From NCBI GenBank assembly GCA_040757455.1, contig JBFLXE010000115.1:1-8786 (forward strand): 8,786 nucleotides of DNA, read 5' to 3'. Below are positions 1-5,742 of this stretch, piece by piece. The DNA is from Kmv42 sp040757455. Its GTDB lineage: Bacteria > Nitrospirota > Thermodesulfovibrionia > Thermodesulfovibrionales > SM23-35. The translations under genes were made by a program, and so were the position numbers. The notes under the pieces are model-generated. The model worked only from the letters and a program-made list of their open reading frames with translations. It had not been told where the DNA came from and searched no databases. Position 1 is the stretch's first letter. Every line of letters begins with the position of its first letter.

Positions 1-692
1 ATTACCCCTTTCCTCTGAATAAGAAAAAGGAATATATTAATAATAAATGAAATAAGCAAAAGTATGATACCCAATGCCAGAGCAAGTTCGAAATTCCCCT
101 TGTCCGTCTCGAGTGCTATGGTCGTTGTCATGACACGTGTATATCCTGCAATATTCCCTCCAACAATAAGGATTGCTCCGACCTCTGCCATTACTCTTCC
201 CAAGGCTGCTATCAGCGACGCCATTATTCCATACCTTGCCTCTCTCAAAAGTGTTACTGTCATTTGAAAGGGTGTCGCACCGAGCGTAAGGGATGCCTGC
301 CTTATAACAGGGTCAACTTTTACAATCGCTGAATGAGAAAGAGCAGCTACAATGGGAAAGGCAAGTATTGTCTGTGCTATAACCATGGCAGACGGTGAAT
401 ATAACAAGCCCATAAAGCCAAGAGGGCCGCTTCTGGATAAGATGAGGTAGACGACCAGTCCCACAACAACAGGCGGAAGGCCCATAAATGTATTCAGCAT
501 ACTTATGCTAAAACCCCGCCCCGGAAATTTTTTTAATCCAATAAATGTACCTATCGGCAGACCTAGAACTGCTGATATAATCAAAGCAAGTCCGGATACC
601 TTGAGTGATAACAATATGATTCCGAGCAATTCCGGATCAAGTTGTATGATAAGAGAAAATGCCTTTATAAAACCTTCTAAAATTGATCCCAT
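1..692 (-). CDS. tupB: TupB-like tungstate ABC transporter permease (partial, 3' end outside window)
   Basis: Inner-membrane permease of a tungstate-type ABC importer that would pass the oxyanion from TupA into the cytoplasm. 230 complete codons are visible before the window edge, close to full length for the family. Hydrophobic segments lie near residues 20-50, 62-85, 95-118, 150-180 and 205-227. The family signatures are clear: FPGRGF, then LNTFMGLPPVVVGL and LSRSGPLG around residues 57-92, and the cytoplasmic EAA loop (LREARYGIMAS, then GRVMAEVGA) around 145-172, followed by VGGNIAGYTRVMTT. The ATG at 692 is chosen because the N-terminus aligns with TupB-type proteins; the upstream ATG at 704 hits a stop after three codons. 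No good Shine-Dalgarno sequence precedes it (an AT-rich TTTTTTAAAA), unlike its neighbours. It is last in the visible minus-strand series, 90 nt after the porin gene. The ATPase gene (tupC) would be expected immediately beyond position 1. A molybdate or vanadate permease is the alternative. Confidence 0.9.
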   Translation of the reverse strand, partial: MGSILEGFIKAFSLIIQLDPELLGIILLSLKVSGLALIISAVLGLPIGTFIGLKKFPGRGFSISMLNTFMGLPPVVVGLVVYLILSRSGPLGFMGLLYSPSAMVIAQTILAFPIVAALSHSAIVKVDPVIRQASLTLGATPFQMTVTLLREARYGIMASLIAALGRVMAEVGAILIVGGNIAGYTRVMTTTIALETDKGNFELALALGIILLLISFIINIFLFLIQRKGV

Positions 693-746
693 TTTTAAAA
701 AATCATACAATATTTAAAAAATCAAGTTATCAATTCTCAAGGATTT

Positions 747-774
747 AAGGCTGAAGGTCAAAACCTCCAGCCTT
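747..774 (-). terminator. Intergenic hairpin between porin and tupB (attenuator or processing site)
   Basis: An inverted repeat with arms 747-753 and 768-774 (AAGGCTG/CAGCCTT) continues, after one mismatch, into 755-758/763-766 (AGGT/ACCT) around a 4-nt loop. It begins 8 nt after the porin stop codon and lies in the only long gap (90 nt) of the gene series. On the minus strand the stem is not followed directly by a T-run; the nearest T6 is about 20 nt further on. It is therefore not a clean intrinsic terminator. Partial termination or protection of the upstream mRNA 3' end is the likeliest role. Confidence 0.45.
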
Positions 775-782
775 AATGAGTT

Positions 783-2294
783 TTAAAAGTAGAATTGCAT
801 CATTGCCCTGTATCTGTTGTCATGCTGGTCATCAACGGAAACAGTCGAGCCGGGAACCGCACTAAGGTCCCTCGTCAGATAACTATAATCCACAAAGAAT
901 TTCAGGTTGTGGCCATAGAAGTAATAGTTGAGACCAACTGTGTATTCCTGTAAGTTATCCTCAATAGCGTTATTGGTTCCTCCATTGACACTCACAAGAC
1001 CGAGTCCCGAGGCACGGGAGTCGGCGACATTATTATCTTTAAGCCGCTCGACATACGCGTACCTCGCTACCACCTCAAACTTCTTTGGTATTATGAAATA
1101 ACCCGCATCAAATCTGTAACCGAAACGATTCCATGTATGGCCGCCTTCCCTGTCCTGTTCAAACCTGTCATAACCATATTCAGCATCAGCAGAAAACCCT
1201 CTATACCTGAAGACGGCAGCAAGATCGTATCCAGAATTTTTATAATCATATGAATTCACTGATTGTGCTTTCCCGTCTGTTGAACTCCGAACTTGGCTTA
1301 ACCGGTCTGCATCGTGGAAACCTGAGACGAGGAAACAGACCTTAGGGGTTTTACTGTAGTCTATGTCTCCCTGCTGGAGTAAATTATATTTACCGAAGGG
1401 ATTTATGGAGATTCTACCTACCCAGAGATGACCGCTGTCATGATTAGGCAGTCCCTTTGAACTCCTGCCATTATAAATACCGGCCCAGTACTGTAGGAAG
1501 CCATTCTGGTCAAAGAGATTAATTTCGCCTTGAAGTTGAACTCCCTGGGACCTGTAGAGATGAAGACCACCTAACGGGAAGTTTGTAACGCCGTCAAGAT
1601 TACTACCCATCTGGAAATTGGCATTTCCACCAGGCCATTTTTTTGTATCATCCTTACCATCCGGGTCTGTCTCACCGGAAAAAATACTGCGCTCTATACC
1701 ATTAAGGTAAATCGCAGACTGCCAGAAGTGAAGACCATAAGGGAGTTTGGACCGTCCGAACTGGACCTGAGCATAAGGATATTTCTTCCAGGTTACGTAT
1801 GCATCGTGCAGGTTGACGGAGCCAGTCGGTTCTAACTGGATGTGAAAAAAATATGTCCAATCTTTGTTGGGCGCATTTCCACTGAAAACAACCCTTGCTC
1901 GCCTTACGAAGAAGTTGCTCCAGTCCTCATCGTTGGCATTGACTGTCCTGTCAAAAGGCAGGTAGGTATAACGGAACTGAAGAAACAGATTTGTCTTTAA
2001 GAAAAATTTTTCATCCGGTGTTTTTACATAAAAACCTTTATTATATCCGGCCTGTATTCCTTTCTTCTCCGCTTCGACAACCTTTTTCTCTGTTTCGATA
2101 GTTTTGGTCTCGATCTGGACCTGTATTTTCTCTAACTCCTCTATCTTCTTTTTCAGGATACTCTGCTCTTCGATTAATCTCTCCATCTGTTTTTTAAGCT
2201 GTTCAATCTCCCCCAGGTCCGCTGCCTTAGCGGGCAATATCCATGCGCTCATTGCAAAAATAACTGCCGCCAAAAACACACTCAACTTCTTCAT
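783..2294 (-). CDS. OprO/OprP-type (phosphate-selective porin family) outer-membrane porin
   Basis: A 503-aa outer-membrane beta-barrel, probably a trimeric anion-selective channel. It has a signal peptide (MKKLSVFLAAVIFAMSAW..., cleavage near residue 24) and then a Lys/Glu-rich coiled coil at about 28-78, as in porins that reach towards peptidoglycan. The barrel starts around GFYVKTPDEKFFLK (87-100). The segment FVRRARVVFSGNAPNKDW and the following FFHIQLEP match the first strands of the OprO/OprP family, and the chain ends MMQFYF with the terminal Phe used for barrel assembly. The ATG at 2294 is preferred over an upstream in-frame start at 2435: it has a GGAGG at the right spacing and begins a proper signal peptide, whereas the longer version would run back into tupA. 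The gene follows tupA by 19 nt. Known family members carry phosphate or pyrophosphate; the neighbours suggest tungstate or molybdate here, which is inference. Confidence 0.88.
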   Translation of the reverse strand: MKKLSVFLAAVIFAMSAWILPAKAADLGEIEQLKKQMERLIEEQSILKKKIEELEKIQVQIETKTIETEKKVVEAEKKGIQAGYNKGFYVKTPDEKFFLKTNLFLQFRYTYLPFDRTVNANDEDWSNFFVRRARVVFSGNAPNKDWTYFFHIQLEPTGSVNLHDAYVTWKKYPYAQVQFGRSKLPYGLHFWQSAIYLNGIERSIFSGETDPDGKDDTKKWPGGNANFQMGSNLDGVTNFPLGGLHLYRSQGVQLQGEINLFDQNGFLQYWAGIYNGRSSKGLPNHDSGHLWVGRISINPFGKYNLLQQGDIDYSKTPKVCFLVSGFHDADRLSQVRSSTDGKAQSVNSYDYKNSGYDLAAVFRYRGFSADAEYGYDRFEQDREGGHTWNRFGYRFDAGYFIIPKKFEVVARYAYVERLKDNNVADSRASGLGLVSVNGGTNNAIEDNLQEYTVGLNYYFYGHNLKFFVDYSYLTRDLSAVPGSTVSVDDQHDNRYRAMMQFYF

Positions 2295-2300
2295 CAGTAA

Positions 2301-2309
2301 CCTCCCCCC
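2301..2309 (-). promoter_or_regulatory. Strong ribosome binding site fixing the porin start
   Basis: On the minus strand GGGGGGAGG lies 6 nt before the ATG at 2294, between the tupA stop codon and the porin. It decides the porin start against the longer reading frame that overlaps tupA. Confidence 0.8.
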
Positions 2310-2313
2310 TCTC

Positions 2314-3135
2314 TTATTTCGCATTGGGAATGAATAATTGATTTCCGTTTTTATCTTTGAAAGATCCGATCGCCTGCTGTCCTTCCTTTGAGATGAGCCA
2401 GTTAACAAATTCCATCGACTCTTTGTATTTAACATGCTTGTGTTTTTGAGGATTCACCGCCATCACGCCATACTGATTAAATAAGATGGGGTCTCCTTCG
2501 AGGACAATTATCATATCCAGTTTGTCCTTGTCTTTCGTTGCTAGCCAGGTACCCCTGTCTGTGAGGGTATAGGCTCGTTTTTCATTGGCGATCCTCTGGG
2601 TCTTTTCCATACCCTGACCCACTTCAAGATACCATTTCTGCCCTTTGGGCTCTATGCCAGCCTTTTTCCATATCGCGAGTTCTTTTGTGTGCGTTCCAGA
2701 ATTGTCGCCACGTGAAACAAAAGAAAAGCTGTTTTCAGCAATCTTCCTGAAAGCCTCTTCGGCCGTTTTCAGGCCCATGATTTTTGCAGGATCATTATCC
2801 GGTCCGATAACAACAAAGTCATTGTACATAAGGTCATGACGGTCGACAAAATACCCTTCCTCAAACGCTTTCAGTTCCTGTTCTTTGGCATGGACGAGGA
2901 CCATATCCGCGTCACCCCGTTTGCCCATCTCTATGGCGGCTCCTGTGCCGCGAGCAACAACTTTGACCTTTATTCCCGTCTTTTTCTCAAACATGGGCAA
3001 GATGTAACTGAACAGTCCTGAATTTTCAGTACTTGTTGTCGACGCGCAGATGATCTCTTTTTCCGCTGATGCATTGACCGCAAAACAACTCCCGATCACC
3101 ACAAAAAATACAAGAAACAGTGCTAACCTCTTCAT
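2314..3135 (-). CDS. tupA: TupA-like tungstate-binding protein of an ABC importer (exported)
   Basis: Periplasmic oxyanion-binding protein, 273 aa, that would deliver tungstate (possibly molybdate or vanadate) to TupB. The signal peptide MKRLALFLVFFVVIGSC... has a probable cleavage after NASA (residue 24). The sequence IGSC at 14-17 also resembles a lipobox, so lipid anchoring is possible. Mature-chain hallmarks are ICASTTSTENSGLF (the Thr/Ser-rich oxyanion loop of TupA), ARGTGAAIEMGKRGDADMVLVHA, NDFVVIGP, the central VSRGDNSGTHTKELAIW, YTLTDRGTW and YGVMAVNP. The ATG at 3135 is chosen because AAAGGAGG sits 7 nt before it; an in-frame TTG at 3165 would only add a tail in front of the signal peptide. 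It lies 45 nt after the remnant gene and 19 nt before the porin. VupA-type vanadate binding proteins belong to the same family, so sequence alone cannot settle the ligand. Confidence 0.9.
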   Translation of the reverse strand: MKRLALFLVFFVVIGSCFAVNASAEKEIICASTTSTENSGLFSYILPMFEKKTGIKVKVVARGTGAAIEMGKRGDADMVLVHAKEQELKAFEEGYFVDRHDLMYNDFVVIGPDNDPAKIMGLKTAEEAFRKIAENSFSFVSRGDNSGTHTKELAIWKKAGIEPKGQKWYLEVGQGMEKTQRIANEKRAYTLTDRGTWLATKDKDKLDMIIVLEGDPILFNQYGVMAVNPQKHKHVKYKESMEFVNWLISKEGQQAIGSFKDKNGNQLFIPNAK

Positions 3136-3142
3136 AATCTTT

Positions 3143-3150
3143 CCTCCTTT
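3143..3150 (-). promoter_or_regulatory. Ribosome binding site fixing the tupA start
   Basis: AAAGGAGG on the minus strand lies 7 nt before the ATG at 3135. It supports this start, which begins directly with a signal peptide, over the TTG at 3165. Confidence 0.75.
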
Positions 3151-3180
3151 CACATTGACTCGCAAAGTTAATCGCTTGAG

Positions 3181-3384
3181 CTAATCATCATCCATCTCTT
3201 GAGTGAAATTCTCTCCTAAGGCTCTCAGAATACCAAGTTCTCCAGGGCTTCCTGTAGCAAGAGAGAATATTCTTGTACCATTCCCATAAATTTCTGTGCA
3301 CATTTCGTGGCTATAAGATGCTGAAACCAGAGAAGATAGAAAAATGATCAAGAAAGCAAGCAGGACAGAATTTTGTAATCTCAT
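3181..3384 (-). pseudogene. N-terminal remnant of an exported substrate-binding protein (67 aa)
   Basis: A 67-aa reading frame with a clear signal peptide (hydrophobic residues about 7-20, likely cleavage VSA at 22) followed by YGNGTRIFSLATGSPGELG and a predicted helix (ILRALGENF). It then ends abruptly at MDDD and a TAG. The SLATGSPGELG...LRALGE pattern resembles the start of the mature part of a different periplasmic binding-protein family, in which about 200 more residues would follow. None of these can exist in the 45 nt before tupA. No convincing Shine-Dalgarno sequence precedes the ATG at 3384, in contrast to both neighbours. I read it as the 5' stump left by a deletion or recombination between tandem binding-protein genes. 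A functional short secreted protein is the alternative. The family recognition is from memory of sequence patterns, so it is moderate. Confidence 0.55.
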
Positions 3385-3406
3385 CTAGAATTCTTGATCG
3401 ACTATG

Positions 3407-4189
3407 CTATTTTTTTCTTCCCATCACTGATGGAATTGCATCAGGATAGAAAAGATTTACACCATGTTTTTTATAACTTGCGATTAATCGCTGCCCTTCA
3501 GGCGATGTAACAAAGGCGATAAAATCCATTGCCTCTCTGTATTTTACTTTTGGGAATTTATCAGGATTTACAGCAATAACACTGTACTTATTTCTCAATA
3601 TGGGATCACCTGTGAACAGCATCTTCAGATCAATCCTGGGTCCATATTTGAGGAACGTCCCCATATCGGTCAGTGTATATGCCCCCTTTTGCTTGGCCAT
3701 AAGTAACGTATCTGCCATATCAGCACCTGCCTCAAAGTACCAGCCCTTTCCTTTCGGATTAATGCCAGCATCATCCCAGATATCCAGTTCCTTAATATTC
3801 GTACCTGAATCGTCACCCCTTGAAACAAAAGGGCCTCCCTTTTCAGCAATTTCCTCAAATGCCTCTATCGCGGTTATTAAGCTCTTGATCCTTGCCGGGT
3901 CTTTTGCAGGACCTACGATTACAAAATCATTGTGCATTACGATCCTTCTGTTTACGCCATACCCTTCAGCAACAAATTTTTCCTCCCGAAAAGGATCATG
4001 CACGAAGAGCATATCAGCATCGCCCTTTTTTGCAATCCTTATTGCCTTGCCAGTTCCAACTGCGATAATTTCCATTTTAACATCATACCTCGATGATTTC
4101 TCATAAGCAGGGACAAGAATATCAAAGAGACCTGAATTTTGAGTGCTCGTTGTCGATGCTATCACAAGCCTTGTCTTTCCCTTAGGCAT
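3407..4189 (-). CDS. tupA: TupA-like oxyanion-binding protein lacking a signal peptide
   Basis: A 260-aa paralogue of the exported TupA encoded at 2314-3135, clearly homologous along its whole length. It has VIASTTSTQNSGLF at residues 9-22, VGTGKAIRIAKKGDADMLFVHD, NDFVIVGPAKDPARI, VSRGDDSGTNIKELDIW, YTLTDMGTF and YSVIAVNP. All the ligand-loop motifs of the family are kept, so binding of tungstate or a similar oxyanion is expected. The unusual point is the N-terminus: MPKGKTRLVIAS starts at the first strand of the mature domain with no export signal. The codon just before the ATG is a TAG stop, and AAGGAGG sits 5 nt upstream, so the start is well fixed. As written the protein would stay in the cytoplasm, as a sensor, buffer or carrier, or it has lost its signal and is decaying. 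It lies 36 nt after tonB and 22 nt before the remnant gene. No frameshift or internal stop is seen in the body. Confidence 0.85.
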   Translation of the reverse strand: MPKGKTRLVIASTTSTQNSGLFDILVPAYEKSSRYDVKMEIIAVGTGKAIRIAKKGDADMLFVHDPFREEKFVAEGYGVNRRIVMHNDFVIVGPAKDPARIKSLITAIEAFEEIAEKGGPFVSRGDDSGTNIKELDIWDDAGINPKGKGWYFEAGADMADTLLMAKQKGAYTLTDMGTFLKYGPRIDLKMLFTGDPILRNKYSVIAVNPDKFPKVKYREAMDFIAFVTSPEGQRLIASYKKHGVNLFYPDAIPSVMGRKK

Positions 4190-4194
4190 CTAAA

Positions 4195-4201
4195 CCTCCT
4201 T
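4195..4201 (-). promoter_or_regulatory. Ribosome binding site fixing the start of the signal-less TupA paralogue
   Basis: AAGGAGG on the minus strand is 5 nt from the ATG at 4189, and an in-frame TAG immediately precedes that ATG. Together they exclude an upstream start that would add a signal peptide. Confidence 0.8.
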
Positions 4202-4225
4202 AAGTAATAGTTATATTTAACTGTA

Positions 4226-5041
4226 TTAATTGAGTTTATATGTTATGGGAATTATGATCTGTGCTTCAACAGGCGGTTCCGGAAATGGTGAAGCATTCTT
4301 AACTGCCTCCATTGCACTTTTGTCGAGAATATTCACTCCCGAGCCCCGCACTACTTTAACATCTTTAGCAGATCCGATAATAGAAACAATGAATGAAACT
4401 GTAACTTTGCCTTCCCACCCCATCTGTCTTGCCAGTCTTGGATAGGTAACCTTTTTTTGAATCATGTCCCTGATATATGAAAAGCTCTCCTTCAGATACC
4501 TACTCCTCCGGAGCATATCAGAATCAGAATTTCCATAGCCGCTGCTGGATGTCAGTTTCATGCCTTTCCCCGCTAAGCTACTCCCATTCAGCTGGCCTTG
4601 CATACCATCGCCTGCAGAAGTTGAAAAATTGGTTTGGGTAGACTGTACTGAACTGTGTTGAGAATCTCCAGTTTCGGGATGAGCTAAGACCGGGACTTCT
4701 CCTTCTGATATTTGTACCTGCGTGTCAAGGGTTGGTGCAGGTACTATTACCTCTTTTGATTCTTTGACCTCCAATTGTTGTTCCTCTGTTTCTGTTTTTT
4801 TGTTTACGACTTTTGGCTTCCGCTCCAGGATTCTTGAGTTATGTTCAGGCTTTGTTTTTGCGATATCTACTGTCCCTCCTCCTGGATTTTCTCCATTCGT
4901 TGAATCCTCGATACTAAAGTCAATAACTATTACCCTATTGGCTGGAACAACAGAGGAAGAACTGCTCGCGCCTATAATGACAAGAATCATTAAAGCATGG
5001 AAAGCAAGAGAAAACTGGAATGCTTTAAATTGATAGCTCAT
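4226..5041 (-). CDS. tonB: TonB family energy-transducing protein
   Basis: A 271-aa inner-membrane-anchored TonB that passes proton-motive-force energy from ExbBD to outer-membrane receptors. A single transmembrane segment at about 8-25 contains SLAFH (S11 and H15), which matches the SxxxH motif that TonB uses to engage ExbB/ExbD. A long spacer (about 45-195) is rich in Lys, Glu, Thr, Ser and Gly rather than the usual Pro-Lys/Pro-Glu repeats. The C-terminal TonB domain (200-271) begins YPRLARQMGWEGKVTVSF and ends PFPEPPVEAQ...ITYKLN. The ATG at 5041 gives the expected short cytoplasmic tail; its ribosome binding site is weak (AAAGAG directly before the ATG). It lies 32 nt after the lipoprotein gene, and the nearby receptor makes it a likely dedicated TonB. 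No exbB or exbD lies in the window, so it must borrow them from elsewhere or from beyond the edges. Confidence 0.92.
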   Translation of the reverse strand: MSYQFKAFQFSLAFHALMILVIIGASSSSSVVPANRVIVIDFSIEDSTNGENPGGGTVDIAKTKPEHNSRILERKPKVVNKKTETEEQQLEVKESKEVIVPAPTLDTQVQISEGEVPVLAHPETGDSQHSSVQSTQTNFSTSAGDGMQGQLNGSSLAGKGMKLTSSSGYGNSDSDMLRRSRYLKESFSYIRDMIQKKVTYPRLARQMGWEGKVTVSFIVSIIGSAKDVKVVRGSGVNILDKSAMEAVKNASPFPEPPVEAQIIIPITYKLN

Positions 5042-5073
5042 CTCTTTTTTTGACTGATCACTACTTTTGTAAA

Positions 5074-5688
5074 TTAATACTGAAAAATTGCATATTCTTT
5101 CATTACATTTTCCGCATTATAACTAATTTTCTTCGTTTTGTTTCCATCGGGATCATACTCGTAGAGTGAATAGGACATTATAGCGCCATCATTATTGTAT
5201 GTGGTTTTTTTCGTCCTTTTTCCCTTTTCATCGTAGGTATAGGTCACGTAGGACTCAAACTTATCCTCAGGGGTGTACTGGTTTCTCTTCACCCTTTTGC
5301 CGTTATTGTCATATTCATAGGTAAAGTATTTTTTTAATTGATCACTGGAATCAAAAATGCTCTTTTTCGTCCTTGTCCTTTGCACGTCATAATCGTAAGT
5401 CGTATAAGACAGTACATTACCTTCCGGATCGTATTCAACCTTTTTAGAGCGCTTCCGCTCCTTGTCATAGGAATACATGGAATAGTTCAGGAGTGTCCCT
5501 GAGGGAGAAAAATGATTTTTTCTCTCTTTGTCAAAGGCATTGTACTCATAGGTGTAGTACGACTGAACCTCCCCCGCAGCGTTATAAATTACTTTTTTGG
5601 TCTTCTCCTTCTGCGTGGTCTTCATTTCCTTAATCGTGCATCCAATAACAAGCAAACAAACACAGACGATAGCTAATCCGTTCTTCAT
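5074..5688 (-). CDS. Repeat-containing lipoprotein (about seven 26-residue YD-like repeats)
   Basis: A 204-aa lipoprotein of unknown function. The signal peptide MKNGLAIVCVCLLVIGC ends in a lipobox (VIGC, lipidated Cys17). The next residue is Thr, so outer-membrane sorting is likely under the E. coli rule. From about residue 32 the protein is seven tandem units, nearly all 26 residues (one of 25, the last cut to 18). They follow the pattern K-x-x-Y-x-x-x-G-x-x-x-S-Y-x-x-Y-x-Y-D-x-x-G-K-R-x-K. Alternating aromatic and charged residues suggest a beta-rich repeat, reminiscent of YD/RHS-type or YwqK-like repeats. The start at 5688 has GGAGG 6 nt upstream. It lies between the receptor and tonB with gaps of 54 and 32 nt, which argues for a role with the receptor, such as a surface or periplasmic accessory. 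That role is inference. Its very basic, Tyr- and Lys-rich composition could favour an anionic ligand. Confidence 0.8.
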   Translation of the reverse strand: MKNGLAIVCVCLLVIGCTIKEMKTTQKEKTKKVIYNAAGEVQSYYTYEYNAFDKERKNHFSPSGTLLNYSMYSYDKERKRSKKVEYDPEGNVLSYTTYDYDVQRTRTKKSIFDSSDQLKKYFTYEYDNNGKRVKRNQYTPEDKFESYVTYTYDEKGKRTKKTTYNNDGAIMSYSLYEYDPDGNKTKKISYNAENVMKEYAIFQY

Positions 5689-5742
5689 GCGTAACCTCCG
5701 TTTACATCAGTTTAAATTTCAAAGCGCAGTACTTCATCGCAA

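Noticed and set aside
2295..2435. A longer porin start at 2435 giving 550 aa.
   Set aside because: It would overlap the end of tupA and bury the signal peptide; the ATG at 2294 has a strong ribosome binding site.
3600..4106. A 168-aa plus-strand reading frame opposite the signal-less tupA paralogue.
   Set aside because: It is antisense to a clearly conserved gene and shows no recognisable family, so it is a shadow frame. The other plus-strand frames across 64-7686 were rejected for the same reason.
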